In this document: piece by piece, positions 1 to 8,244 of the stretch | Position numbering within the stretch: position 1 is the stretch's first letter | Layout: each line of letters starts with the position of its first letter | Origin: Hamadaea flava | Lineage (GTDB): Bacteria > Actinomycetota > Actinomycetes > Mycobacteriales > Micromonosporaceae | NCBI RefSeq assembly: GCF_024172085.1 | Contig: NZ_JAMZDZ010000001.1 | Location: 5,146,001-5,210,000 of the forward strand | DNA length: 64,000 nucleotides | Direction: 5' to 3' | Notes under the pieces: model-generated | The model's database searches: none | The model's input: only the letters and a program-made list of their open reading frames with translations | Told to the model about the DNA's origin: nothing | Program-made: the position numbers and the translations under genes

Positions 1-1
1 C

Positions 2-1168
2 CTGCGGTTGTTCGCTCGCCGCGAAGGGGGTCACGTCGGCGCCTGGCAGACCAAGCAGACGCGGAGCTACTTCGCGTTGAAGCTGCCGCACAACTGGTGG
101 CTGCTCGCGGTCGACGTGCAGGGTGAGGCGTACCTGGACGATCCGCAGCTCGACTACTTCCGGAGCGTCGCCAATCTGCTCGGCCCGGACGACAAGGTGA
201 TCATCGCGTTCCCGCAGCCGTCCTGGGTGCAGACGCTCGAGCACCCCCGCGGCTACGACACTCTCGGCTACTTCCGGCGGAAGCTGATCGAGCCGACGGG
301 GGCCAAGGTCAAGCTCATGGTCTCGGGCGACCTGCACCACTACGCCCGGTACGCCGAGGCGGAGTCGAGCGAGGAACAGCTCATCACCTGCGGCAGCGGT
401 GGGGCGTACCTGTATGCGACGCATGGGCTGCCGTCGAAGATCACCGTCCCGCCGCGGCGTCCGTTCGCGATCGACACCCAGCAGCAGTCGTTCACCCTGC
501 GCAAGACCTATCCGAGCAAGTCGAGGTCGCGGGCGCTGTCGGTCGGCATCTTCCCCCGGCTGCCCTGGCGCAACCCCGGCTTCGCGACCTTCCTCGGCAT
601 CATCCACACGCTGTTCCTGCTGTCGCTCAAGGGCAAGGCACATCAGCTCCTGAGCTTCCCGGCGTTCCTGATGATCGGCCTGATGCTGGCCGGATCGCTG
701 TTCTTCGCGGTCGGCCTCTCGCACGGCATGCTCCGCCGGATACCGGTCCTCCTCGGACTCGCCCACGGCATAGCGCACGTCCTGCTCGGGTACGCCGGCT
801 ACTTCGCCTGGCGCGAACTGCCCTTCGACGATCAGCCGTGGCCATGGCCGGGCGTGCTCGCGTTCGCCATCTACGGCCCGGTCGCCGGGCTCATCGCCAC
901 CGAACTCGTCGCGCTCTACCTGTTCCTCGCCGGCGGTTTCCGGGTGAACCTCAACGAGCTGTTCGCCGGGCAGGGGATCGAGGACTACAAGGGCTTCCTG
1001 CGGATGCGCTTCGCGCCGGACGGCTCGCTCACGATCTTCCCGATCGGGGTGGACCGGGTGGGCCGCAAGTGGGAGCCCAAACCGCAGCGGGACGCCAGCA
1101 CGCCCTGGTTCGACCCGGCCAAACCGCTCCGGCCCAAGCTCATCGAGGAACCCATCGTCATCCGCTGA
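2..1168 (+). CDS. membrane metallophosphoesterase, C-terminal part (5' end outside window)
   Basis: The reading frame is open from the first bases of the window, so the gene starts upstream and only the C-terminal ~388 residues are seen. A metallophosphoesterase-type metal-binding motif is visible as SGDLHHY about residue 107, preceded by a beta-strand-like stretch (DKVIIAFPQPSW). The half after residue ~190 carries three or four hydrophobic segments (around FLMIGLMLAGSLFFAVGL, LLGLAHGIAHVLLGYAGYF and FAIYGPVAGLIATELVALYLF), so the protein is membrane-bound with the catalytic domain at its N-terminal side. Substrate cannot be told. The family call rests on the GD-HH motif plus context; the other metal-ligand motifs would lie upstream of the window. 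Confidence 0.6.
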   Translation: MRLFARREGGHVGAWQTKQTRSYFALKLPHNWWLLAVDVQGEAYLDDPQLDYFRSVANLLGPDDKVIIAFPQPSWVQTLEHPRGYDTLGYFRRKLIEPTGAKVKLMVSGDLHHYARYAEAESSEEQLITCGSGGAYLYATHGLPSKITVPPRRPFAIDTQQQSFTLRKTYPSKSRSRALSVGIFPRLPWRNPGFATFLGIIHTLFLLSLKGKAHQLLSFPAFLMIGLMLAGSLFFAVGLSHGMLRRIPVLLGLAHGIAHVLLGYAGYFAWRELPFDDQPWPWPGVLAFAIYGPVAGLIATELVALYLFLAGGFRVNLNELFAGQGIEDYKGFLRMRFAPDGSLTIFPIGVDRVGRKWEPKPQRDASTPWFDPAKPLRPKLIEEPIVIR

Positions 1169-1205
1169 CCATCACCTCCAGCTTCCGACAGCTTCCCGCA
1201 GCGCC

Positions 1206-1260
1206 GGATCAGGGTTCTAGGTCGAATCATGATGCAAGATTCGACCTAGAACCCTGATCC
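1206..1260. terminator. perfect 23-bp inverted repeat, GATC-bounded palindrome (subfamily A)
   Basis: Left arm 1206-1228 pairs perfectly with right arm 1238-1260 around a 9-nt loop (atgatgcaa). It lies 38 nt after the metallophosphoesterase stop, so it may end that transcript, but there is no U-tract. The right arm and following bases (1238-1265) match 20996-21023 at 26 of 28 positions, showing that this is a dispersed repeat rather than a one-off hairpin. Confidence 0.75.
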
Positions 1261-1310
1261 AGCGCCAGAGCGGGAGGCGGGGGGCGGAGAAGCGGGAGAG
1301 GGGAGGCGAA

Positions 1311-2168
1311 GTGCTGAATGAGATCGCGCGCATCATCGCGGTCGGACTGGCGCTGCTGGGCCGGCTGATCCGGCGGGCGTTCCGGGGGCTGCGGTTCCTG
1401 GTGCTCCTGGCGGCCTCCATCCGGACCACCACGGCGTCGGCCGTGCCTGGCAGCGGGCGGCTGCTCAACATCGCCCTCTATTCGACCGCGGCCGATCTCC
1501 TCCTGCTCGCCGAATGGTGGCGGCGCTCCGCTCCCGCGCCTGGCGTACTCGCGTTGATCGGGCTCATCCTCGGTCTCGCCGCGTGCGGCGCGGTCGGCTG
1601 GCTGCTGCACGACCGGACGTGGTCGCGCTTCGTGCTCGCCGCGGTCGAGTTGGGCCGACTGCTGGCCGTCCTCCTCGTCGCGCTGAACCTGACCCCCGAG
1701 ACGGCCCCCGCCGCGCTCATCGCGTTCGGGCTCGTCGAGCGGGCACTGTGGACGGTCTCGGGGACGCCGGGCCACCGGGCCGCGACCGCCTCGGCCGCCG
1801 CGCGCTACGTGGGCGCGCTGCTCGTACCGGTCGCCTTGGTCGTCCTGGCGGCGCTCGTGGTGGGCGGCCTCTTCGCGCCGCTGCTGGCTCAGGTCGCCCT
1901 GCTGGTCGCGCTGATCGCGGCCCTCCTGCTTCCGGCAGCTGGTACGCCGAAAGCAAGGCCGCCGAAGCAGCGCCCGGCGCCGCAGCGCAAACAGCAGCCG
2001 CCGCCCAAGCAGCAGGCGCAGCCGAAGTCGAAGTCGCAGCCGAAATCGCAGCCCGAGCCGGCGGAGCCGGACTCGCCCGACGGCTCCTACCACGTCTACC
2101 GGCCGTCGTCGCTGAACACCCGCCCACCCACCACCCCACCCGCGGACCCACCCGCCCAGCCCCGTTGA
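1311..2168 (+). CDS. multi-pass membrane protein with Lys/Pro/Gln-rich tail
   Basis: Unrecognised 285-residue protein. The GTG start is set by a GGGAGG Shine-Dalgarno site at 1301-1306; the whole leader 1268-1310 is purine-rich. Residues ~1-210 hold about six hydrophobic segments with short loops (for example LLLAEWW..GVLALIGLILGLAACGAVGWLL and AALVVGGLFAPLLAQVALLVALIAALLLP). Residues ~212-285 form a hydrophilic, low-complexity tail rich in Lys, Pro and Gln (KPKSKSQPKSQPEP), presumably cytoplasmic and disordered. No catalytic motif was found. It lies upstream of mqnB but is separated by a hairpin region, so a shared transcript is not implied. Confidence 0.6.
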   Translation: MLNEIARIIAVGLALLGRLIRRAFRGLRFLVLLAASIRTTTASAVPGSGRLLNIALYSTAADLLLLAEWWRRSAPAPGVLALIGLILGLAACGAVGWLLHDRTWSRFVLAAVELGRLLAVLLVALNLTPETAPAALIAFGLVERALWTVSGTPGHRAATASAAARYVGALLVPVALVVLAALVVGGLFAPLLAQVALLVALIAALLLPAAGTPKARPPKQRPAPQRKQQPPPKQQAQPKSKSQPKSQPEPAEPDSPDGSYHVYRPSSLNTRPPTTPPADPPAQPR

Positions 2169-2262
2169 TCATGGAGTTAACTGTGGCTTCGCGCCGGGGA
2201 GCGCTTGCGCGAGCCGCCAGGAGTGCAGTCAGTGTGTCGAGGCTGCGAAATCCATGATCAAC
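2164..2262. repeat. long-range palindrome with gttgatcatgga arms
   Basis: Arms 2164-2175 and 2251-2262 are perfect 12-bp inverted repeats with TGATCA at their core. A second pairing inside (cttcgc 2187-2192 with gcgaaa near 2245-2250) would extend the stem imperfectly. It overlaps the stop codon of the preceding gene and precedes the mqnB Shine-Dalgarno site. Spacing differs from the compact palindromes elsewhere, so it is only a probable member of the same class. Confidence 0.5.
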
Positions 2263-2287
2263 GCGGCGAGGAAGAGGGGAGCGCACG

Positions 2288-2938
2288 ATGCGGGTGCTGA
2301 TCGCGACAGCGGTCGAGGTCGAGGCCGACGCCGTACGCCGAGGGCTGGGCGACCGCGATGACCTCGTGGTGGCCCCGATCGGAGTTGGCCCGGCGAACGC
2401 GGCGGCGGCCACCGCCCGGCTGCTGACCCTCGCTGAGGCGGCCGGCGAGCCCTACAGCGGCGTCCTCAGCATGGGTATCGGCGGTGGCTTCGCCGACGTC
2501 GTGGACCTGGGCGGGCTCGTCGTCGCGACGCGGAGCATCGCCGCCGATCTGGGCGCGCAGTCCCCGGAGGGCTACCTCACCATCGACGAGCTGGGCTTCG
2601 GCCGGGCCGTCTCCGAAGTGGATCCTGCGCTGCACGCGCTGCTGCGTGGGCGGCTGCGCGACGCCGTCTCCGGCGACGTGCTCACCGTGTCCACCGTCAC
2701 CGGGTTGGCCGGACGAGCCCAGGAGCTGCGGCTCCGCTATCCGCACGCGGCAGCCGAGGCGATGGAGGGCGCCGGGGTGGCGGCGGCCGCCGCGACCTGC
2801 GGCGTCGCGTACGCCGAGATCAGGGCCATCTCCAACGCCATCGGCCCCCGGGATCGGGCGGCGTGGCAGATCGGCGCCGCTCTCCAGGCGCTGACGGGTG
2901 CCGCCGCCACGATCGGGGATAGCCTGGAAGCACTATGA
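2288..2938 (+). CDS. mqnB: futalosine hydrolase
   Basis: Cleaves futalosine to hypoxanthine and dehypoxanthinyl futalosine in the futalosine pathway of menaquinone synthesis; cytoplasmic. The 216 residues have the nucleoside phosphorylase/MTAN fold signature: N-terminal MRVLIATAVEVEADAV, the glycine-rich turn MGIGGGF near residue 60, and the substrate-binding stretch EAMEGAGVAAAAATCGV near residue 158 with the ribose-contacting ME pair. Length is normal for MqnB. The stop codon overlaps the mqnD start by 4 nt, which supports translational coupling and removes doubt about specificity. mqnA, mqnC and mqnE are not in the window. Confidence 0.93.
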   Translation: MRVLIATAVEVEADAVRRGLGDRDDLVVAPIGVGPANAAAATARLLTLAEAAGEPYSGVLSMGIGGGFADVVDLGGLVVATRSIAADLGAQSPEGYLTIDELGFGRAVSEVDPALHALLRGRLRDAVSGDVLTVSTVTGLAGRAQELRLRYPHAAAEAMEGAGVAAAAATCGVAYAEIRAISNAIGPRDRAAWQIGAALQALTGAAATIGDSLEAL

Positions 2939-3759
2939 AGATCGCGTACTCGCCCTGCCCGAACGACACCTTCGTCTTCCACGCGCTGACCCACGGTCTG
3001 GTGCCGGGCGCGCCCGAGTTCGACGTGACGTTCGCCGACGTCGACGTGACGAACACGGCCGCTCTCGACGGCCGGTTCGACCTGGTCAAAGTCTCCTACG
3101 CCGCGCTGCCCTGGCTGATGGACCAGTACGAGTTGCTGCCCTGCGGCGGCGCGCTCGGCCGTGGCTGCGGCCCGCTCCTGTTGACGCTGACGGCCGGCGG
3201 GATCGACGGGAAGACGGTCGCCGTGCCTGGGGAACGGACTACTGCGTACCTGTTGATGCGACTGTGGGCCGAGCAGAGCGGGCAGCGGCCCGCGGAAATC
3301 GTGGTGGTGCCGTTCCACGAGATCATGCCGGGCGTCGCGGCCGGACGGTTCGACGCGGGTCTGGTCATCCACGAGGCCAGGTTCACCTATCCGCGCTATG
3401 GACTGTCGCAATTGGTGGATCTTGGCGAATGGTGGGAATCCGACACCGGGTCGCCGATTCCGCTCGGGGCCATCCTGGCCAAGCGCGGTGTCGTCGATCC
3501 GCGAGCGGCCACGGAGTGGATCCGGGCGTCGGTCCGGCACGCCTGGGCGCTTCCCGCGGACAGTCGGGACTACGTTCTCGCCCACGCGCAGGAAATGGAG
3601 CAGGCCGTGGTCGATCAACACATCTCGTTGTATGTCAACGAGTTCACCGAGGATCTCGGCCCGGCGGGGTACGCGGCCGTCCGCGAACTCCTGAACCGTT
3701 CGGAGAAAGCCGGACTCACCCCCGGTATTGCTGTTGGGCTGGACGATCTCGCTCGATAG
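2935..3759 (+). CDS. mqnD: 1,4-dihydroxy-6-naphthoate synthase
   Basis: Converts cyclic dehypoxanthinyl futalosine to 1,4-dihydroxy-6-naphthoate, a late step of futalosine-dependent menaquinone synthesis. The 274 residues begin with the family hallmark YSPCPNDTFVFHAL and continue with KVSYAALPWL, GRGCGPLLL and GRFDAGLVIHEARFTY, where the conserved His of the VIHE motif is proposed to be catalytic in MqnD. The start ATG overlaps the mqnB stop (ATGA), preceded by GGAAG 5 nt upstream, so the two genes are one operon. Confidence 0.95.
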   Translation: MKIAYSPCPNDTFVFHALTHGLVPGAPEFDVTFADVDVTNTAALDGRFDLVKVSYAALPWLMDQYELLPCGGALGRGCGPLLLTLTAGGIDGKTVAVPGERTTAYLLMRLWAEQSGQRPAEIVVVPFHEIMPGVAAGRFDAGLVIHEARFTYPRYGLSQLVDLGEWWESDTGSPIPLGAILAKRGVVDPRAATEWIRASVRHAWALPADSRDYVLAHAQEMEQAVVDQHISLYVNEFTEDLGPAGYAAVRELLNRSEKAGLTPGIAVGLDDLAR

Positions 3760-3837
3760 CCTTAACCCGGCCGCATTGCCGCGGCGCGACGACGGGTCAC
3801 GACGTGGCCGCACAGGGATGGGAAGCAGGGATCAACG

Positions 3838-4236
3838 GTGCCTACCGGTCGGGTCAAGTGGTACGACGCCCAGAAGGGCTACGGCTTCGTCACCAGCGAC
3901 GAGGGCGGCGACGTCTTCCTGCCCAAGACCGCTCTCCCTGGTGGGGTCGCCGAACTCAAGGGCGGCCAGAAGATCGAGTTCGGGATCATCGAGGGGCGCA
4001 AGGGTGCGCAGGCGATGGGCGTGAAGCTGCTGGAGGCTCCGCCGTCGCTGGTGCAGGCGCAGGCTGAGGCGAAGCGGCGTACGCCGGACGAGCTGAACAC
4101 GCTCATCGAGGACATGATCAAGGTGCTCGAGGCGAAGATCCTGCCCGACTTGAAGCGCGGCCGGCACCCGGACCGCAAGACGGCGCAGAAGATCGGTGAG
4201 GCGCTGCACGCGGTCGCCCGCGAACTCGAACTCTGA
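3838..4236 (+). CDS. cold-shock-domain protein with C-terminal helical extension
   Basis: Single-stranded nucleic-acid-binding protein. Residues 1-65 are a cold-shock domain: TGRVKWYDAQKGYGFV contains RNP1 (KGYGFV) and VFLPKTAL is the RNP2 equivalent. Classical bacterial Csp proteins are about 67 residues; this one has 132, with a Lys/Glu-rich, predicted helical extension (DELNTLIEDMIKVLEAKILPDL). Proteins of this long type are common in Actinobacteria. The GTG start follows GGAAGCAGGG with a 7-nt spacer. It is followed by a strong hairpin at 4261-4324, so it is probably monocistronic. Confidence 0.85.
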   Translation: MPTGRVKWYDAQKGYGFVTSDEGGDVFLPKTALPGGVAELKGGQKIEFGIIEGRKGAQAMGVKLLEAPPSLVQAQAEAKRRTPDELNTLIEDMIKVLEAKILPDLKRGRHPDRKTAQKIGEALHAVARELEL

Positions 4237-4260
4237 CGCGTTCTCCACGCGCTTTCTCAG

Positions 4261-4324
4261 CGTGCAGATCACGGGTATGCAGGCTTCCTCACCGAATTGA
4301 GCCTGCGTACCCGTGATCTGCACG
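4261..4324. terminator. 25-bp palindrome at convergent gene ends (subfamily C)
   Basis: Arms 4261-4285 and 4300-4324 match at 24 of 25 positions (the mismatch is a G-U wobble in RNA) around a 14-nt loop. It sits exactly between the convergent stops of the cold-shock gene and the helicase-associated gene, so it may terminate both. Bases 4267-4288 match the reverse complement of the 19287-19339 element's right side at 20 of 22 positions. Confidence 0.75.
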
Positions 4325-4326
4325 TA

Positions 4327-6660
4327 TCACGCTTCGGGGACGGCTGCGGTTACGCGCGATAGCGCGAAGGTGTGGATCGTCTGCGTACGCTCGTCTTCCG
4401 CGCGCAGGTAACCGGCACCGATGGAGACCGGCCGGACCAGGCGTGAGTTGGTCGTGCCGTGGGCGTCGACGTAGCCGACCCACACCCGCGCCTTGTCCCG
4501 GACCGCCTGCTGCAGAACGGCGAGCGCATCGCTGTGCGCCTGAACGGCGGTGATGCCGTCGACTGCGCCCCCCGTGGCCGCGCGTACGGCCAACGGGGCG
4601 CGCCGGGCGGCTCGGGCAGCGGCGTCGCCGTGCCGCAGATGTTCGACGATGCCGAGCAACCGCGGCCGGGTCAGCCCGCTCGCGGGGTCGATCGGCGGCG
4701 CTACGACGGCCCGGGCCGGCGCGCGGCGTACCTTGGGCTTGCTCAGCACGACCGCGCCCGTCGGGTCCTCCGGCACCGGGGTGTAGCCGGCTTCGCGCAG
4801 GGCGGCCAGCAGCCGCCCTGGGGGCGACAGCGTGATCAGGACCGTCGGGGCGAGCCGCCGCAACGACAGCCCCGACAGCCGCCGGTCGGCCAGTGCGGAG
4901 GCGATCAGCGCCTCGTCGTCGCTGCGCAGATAGGACCCAGCCGCGCCGGTACGCAGCCCGCCGTGCGTACGGGAGATGTCGTCGATGAGATAGGTGAGCG
5001 CTTGCGGCACCGGCGTACGCGATCGTTTGCCGAACAACGTGTGCAGGTCGGCTGCGGCGTACCCGGCGTCGAGCGCCCGCCGCACGGAGTCCCGGGTGAC
5101 CCGGTAGACGACCGCGCCACCGCCCGACTCGTGGTCGGCGACCATGTCGAGTTCGGCGGCGAGCTGCGGTTCAGGCGGTCCGGGCACCACCACGGTGAGG
5201 TCGGCCTGAACCATCAGATGGTCGACCGGCGGGGGCAGCAACGCCCCGAGCGCGAGCGAGGCCGGGCTCTCCTCCCGAGGCCGGTCGGCCCCCGGGCGGC
5301 GGCCCAACGGGTCGTCCTCCGGGTTCTCGCCGTCGTCGAGCAGCAGCGCGCCGACGGCGGTCAACCCGCCGAACCCGGTCACGCCCAGGCTCGCCGCCTC
5401 CGCCAGCACGGCCGAATAGACCGCCTCACGACCGCGCACGCGGATCGGCGTACGCCACCCGAGCAGATCCAGCACATCCTGTTCGGACGGTGCCGTGCCG
5501 AGCGGTAGCGAGCCGAGCAGTTCCCGGCGCAGTCCCGGCATCCCCGCCCGTTCGGCTTCCGGGGCCAGCGCCGTGATCGGCCGGTCGCGTTCGTCGCGCA
5601 GCCCGATCAGCGACGGCTGCCGGGGCATGTTCAGCCACGCCTGCGCGAGCTGGGTCCACCGCTGCGCCAGCGGCTTGTCCCGCCAGCCGTCATAGCCGGC
5701 GGCGGGGAGGTATTCCGTCTCGGTCTCGCCGATCAGCCCGGCCGCCGCGACCACTTCCACCAGCAGCGCCGCCGTCGGTTCCGGCAGCTCGGCGGCCTTC
5801 GCGAGGCGCCGCAACGGCAGCACCCCGACCCCACCGCCGCGCAGGATGCTGATCGGCTCGGCGGCCAGCGCCTCCAGGACCGCTTCGGCCTCGCGGACGA
5901 CCGTCATCGCCTGCCCGGCCCCGGCCCGGTCGATCGTCGCCTGCGGTCGCGTCCCGGCCGGCAACTCCGGCGGCTGCGGATGCAGGCGGCCCAGCGGACC
6001 CTGGTCCCGCCGCAGCAACAGACCCAACTCGCGGGGCAGCTCGACCGTCTGGTCGTCCAGGCGTACCAGGAGGTGTTGCTCGAGGAGTTCGAGCACGGCC
6101 GCGGGCGGCTCGCTGAACGTGCCCACCGGCGGCCCCTCGGCCAGCCGGTCCAGGACCGCGCGGGCCGAGGGCGGGGCGGCGAGGAGCGTGCGGCGCAGCC
6201 GGGCCGGATCCGCGGCGAGCGCGTCCGCGGCCGGGTCGAGTTCCGCCGCTGGTCTTCCTAGTCCCGCCGGGTACGCCGAAAGCACTTCATCGATCGCACC
6301 AGTGAGTCGCAGTTCCTCCTCGGGCCCGTAGAGCAGGAGAAGTTTCTGGAGCGCGTGCACGGCTTCCCGAACCCGGGCCGGCTCCGGCCCGCCGGAGGGC
6401 ACCGCGGCCAGTGCCACGATGGCGTCCATGGAGGTGTAGCCGTCGTCGCTGCGGGTCAGCCGGGCGGCGTCGAGGATTTCCAGGGTGAACCGGTCGAGCC
6501 GCTCGACCACTCGGGCCAGCGACAGCCGGGTCTGCGCGCGAGCCGCCAGCGCGGAGAGGTCCGGCGGCACCGGTGTGATCAGATCCGGGCGGGCACGCAG
6601 CAGCTCACCGAGCGCCTCGTCGGAGAGGGCCCGCAGCCGGTCGGTGAATGAGGTGGTCAT
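4327..6660 (-). CDS. helicase-associated protein (Helicase_C_3 / XPB-Ssl2 N-terminal-like domain)
   Basis: A 777-residue actinobacterial protein whose middle portion resembles the domain found at the N-terminus of XPB/Ssl2 helicases (Helicase_C_3 type). It has no Walker A or DEAD motif, so it is not itself a helicase. Visible features are a Leu/Ala/Arg-rich N-terminal helical region (MTTSFTDRLRALSDEALGELL), a winged-helix-like repeat region around residues 250-420, the stretch VDHLMVQADLTVVVPGPP near residue 480 that is typical of the family, and a C-terminal RVWVGYVDAHGTTNSRLVRP segment resembling a WYL-type fold. The XPB helicase gene lies 1.9 kb away on the opposite strand, a genomic association that suggests a common DNA-repair or transcription-linked role (inference). 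Confidence 0.75.
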   Translation of the reverse strand: MTTSFTDRLRALSDEALGELLRARPDLITPVPPDLSALAARAQTRLSLARVVERLDRFTLEILDAARLTRSDDGYTSMDAIVALAAVPSGGPEPARVREAVHALQKLLLLYGPEEELRLTGAIDEVLSAYPAGLGRPAAELDPAADALAADPARLRRTLLAAPPSARAVLDRLAEGPPVGTFSEPPAAVLELLEQHLLVRLDDQTVELPRELGLLLRRDQGPLGRLHPQPPELPAGTRPQATIDRAGAGQAMTVVREAEAVLEALAAEPISILRGGGVGVLPLRRLAKAAELPEPTAALLVEVVAAAGLIGETETEYLPAAGYDGWRDKPLAQRWTQLAQAWLNMPRQPSLIGLRDERDRPITALAPEAERAGMPGLRRELLGSLPLGTAPSEQDVLDLLGWRTPIRVRGREAVYSAVLAEAASLGVTGFGGLTAVGALLLDDGENPEDDPLGRRPGADRPREESPASLALGALLPPPVDHLMVQADLTVVVPGPPEPQLAAELDMVADHESGGGAVVYRVTRDSVRRALDAGYAAADLHTLFGKRSRTPVPQALTYLIDDISRTHGGLRTGAAGSYLRSDDEALIASALADRRLSGLSLRRLAPTVLITLSPPGRLLAALREAGYTPVPEDPTGAVVLSKPKVRRAPARAVVAPPIDPASGLTRPRLLGIVEHLRHGDAAARAARRAPLAVRAATGGAVDGITAVQAHSDALAVLQQAVRDKARVWVGYVDAHGTTNSRLVRPVSIGAGYLRAEDERTQTIHTFALSRVTAAVPEA

Positions 6661-6708
6661 CGTCGCTCAACCGTACCCATTCGATCGCCTGCTGCGGGCC
6701 GCGCGCGC

Positions 6709-7524
6709 TCAGGTTCCCGGCCGGCGGCCGTACAGGTGAACCTTGGTGCCGTAGCCGAGCGTCGCGTAGTACTTCTGCGCGTCGACCTTCAGCAGGTTGA
6801 CGCAGCCGTGCGAGCCGATCCCCGTGTTGTGGATGTACGTGGTCGTCTCGTGGAAGCCGTCGCCGTTGTAGAACTGCTGCCAGGACGGCAGCCAGACCTT
6901 GTACGGGTTGGACCAGTGCTTCGGCGAGCGGTCGAAGATCTTGAACCAGCCCGACGGCGTCGCATATCCGGCCATCCCCGTACGCGTGACGGTCGGCCCC
7001 CAGATGACCTTGCCACCCTTCATGATGTAGGTCGTCTGGTGGGTGAGGTCGACGCAGGCCACCAGCCCGGTGCCGGCCTGGCACTTGGCGGGGTCCGTGG
7101 CGGCCAGCCGCTTGGCGACGCTGGCCGTGGTGTCCCCGGCCCGGCCGTTGGCGGGCGAGATGCCGAACCGCTTCTGGAACTTCTTGATGGTCGCGCAGTC
7201 GGCGTCGGTCTGGTGCCCGTCGACGACGATCGGACCCCACGTCCCGAGCTTGGCCAGGGCGGTCTCGACCTCTTTCTGGCGCGGACCCTGCTGGCAGCTC
7301 GACGTCGTGGTGGTCTTGGTCGGCGTCGTCGTCTTGGTCGGTGTCGGACTCGGGCTCGCGGTGATGCTCGGGCTCGCACTCGGCGACGCGACGGAGCTGG
7401 TCTCCGCGACCGGCGCCAGTGTCGGCGAACCGCCGCCGGCCTGCGAATCAGGCTGGCATGCGGTCAGTGCGAACAACGCTGCGGCCGCCCCCGCGATGAC
7501 GGCGACCGCGCGGTTTCTTCTCAT
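6709..7524 (-). CDS. L,D-transpeptidase lipoprotein (YkuD domain)
   Basis: Cell-wall enzyme that forms 3-3 crosslinks or related linkages in peptidoglycan. The N-terminus is a lipoprotein signal with lipobox LTAC (Cys23). A Ser/Thr/Pro/Lys-rich linker (residues ~30-85) follows, then a putative peptidoglycan-binding domain (LGTWGPIVVDGHQTDADC...IKKFQKRFGI), then the YkuD domain. The catalytic motif is HNTGIGSHGCVN with the nucleophile Cys241. It ends at LYGRRPGT. Length 271 is typical of small actinobacterial Ldt proteins. The gene is read away from XPB and is probably monocistronic. Confidence 0.92.
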   Translation of the reverse strand: MRRNRAVAVIAGAAAALFALTACQPDSQAGGGSPTLAPVAETSSVASPSASPSITASPSPTPTKTTTPTKTTTTSSCQQGPRQKEVETALAKLGTWGPIVVDGHQTDADCATIKKFQKRFGISPANGRAGDTTASVAKRLAATDPAKCQAGTGLVACVDLTHQTTYIMKGGKVIWGPTVTRTGMAGYATPSGWFKIFDRSPKHWSNPYKVWLPSWQQFYNGDGFHETTTYIHNTGIGSHGCVNLLKVDAQKYYATLGYGTKVHLYGRRPGT

Positions 7525-7671
7525 GAAGCCCTCCCCAGTGCTCCGGAACCACGTCTTGACCGATCAGACGTATGCGGGGGCGCGTCCGGTTGCAGGCTGA
7601 GAGTAGACAAGAGCGTCCAGAAGGGAAAGAGAGCCGAATGTGAGTTTCCTGGCAAACCATTCGGAGGATGG

Positions 7672-7932
7672 TTGATCGAGACTTCGACGGTCCACCCTCA
7701 GGAAATGGAGAAGCGCGCGCGGCTTTCCCTGGCGGTCACCGCCGCCGTCGCCGTGGTCTGTGCGACGGGCTGGCTCGTGCTTGCCTGGCTCGTCCGGGGG
7801 GAGCCGTTCGGGGACGCCGTCAACGAGGCGTTCGGCGTGCTCTTCGGGGTTTTGATCTTGCTTTCCGTCATCGGCGCGCTCCGAGCACGGTCGCGCGCCA
7901 ATTCGGGCGAAGATCCAGAAAAACCCTCATAA
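7672..7932 (+). CDS. small two-helix membrane protein (tandem paralog 1)
   Basis: Unrecognised small protein. A TTG start at 7672 is preferred because CGGAGG lies at 7663-7668 with a short spacer; an in-frame ATG at 7705 would give 75 residues. Two hydrophobic helices (LAVTAAVAVVCATGWLVLAWLV and FGVLFGVLILLSVIGALRA) are separated by a short loop with acidic residues (GEPFGDAVNEA), followed by a hydrophilic tail (RSRANSGEDPEKPS). It clearly aligns with the next gene, 57 nt downstream, including the helix 1 end (LAWLV versus FAWLV), the loop (DAVNEAFG versus DAAGEAIG) and the end of helix 2 (IGALRARSRAN versus VSALARSRAD). Confidence 0.6.
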   Translation: MIETSTVHPQEMEKRARLSLAVTAAVAVVCATGWLVLAWLVRGEPFGDAVNEAFGVLFGVLILLSVIGALRARSRANSGEDPEKPS

Positions 7933-7989
7933 TTCCCAGGGGGATGGCACCCTGGAACAGTGACACAGGTGAGCGCGGGAGGGATCGAG

Positions 7990-8244
7990 ATGACCGCCGA
8001 GCCGGGCCCGGAGGGCGAGTCAGTGGAGGCGGAGACGCCGGCTGGCGAGCGTACCGGTTTGTCACGCGGGGCACAGGTCGCGGTGGCCCTCACGGCGTTC
8101 GGCCTCACCGCCTGGTTCTTCTTCGCCTGGCTGGTGCTCGACCGGATGATGCTCGACGCGGCCGGTGAGGCGATCGGCAGCGGACTGCTCCTGCTGCTGC
8201 TCGTCTCCATCGTGAGCGCGCTCGCCCGCAGCCGCGCCGACTAG
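7990..8244 (+). CDS. small two-helix membrane protein (tandem paralog 2)
   Basis: 84-residue protein of unknown role. The ATG at 7990 follows GGGAGGG with suitable spacing; a GTG at 7960 would add ten residues. Residues 1-27 are acidic and hydrophilic; two membrane helices follow (VAVALTAFGLTAWFFFAWLVL and GSGLLLLLLVSIVSALA), ending in RSRAD. It is paralogous to the preceding gene by alignment of loop and helix ends, so the pair arose by tandem duplication. Probably co-transcribed with it. Confidence 0.6.
   Translation: MTAEPGPEGESVEAETPAGERTGLSRGAQVAVALTAFGLTAWFFFAWLVLDRMMLDAAGEAIGSGLLLLLLVSIVSALARSRAD

Noticed and set aside
4459-5508. 349-residue open frame opposite the helicase-associated gene
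   Set aside because: Composition Arg/Gln-rich without pattern; it is the antisense of a recognised gene with third-position GC bias.
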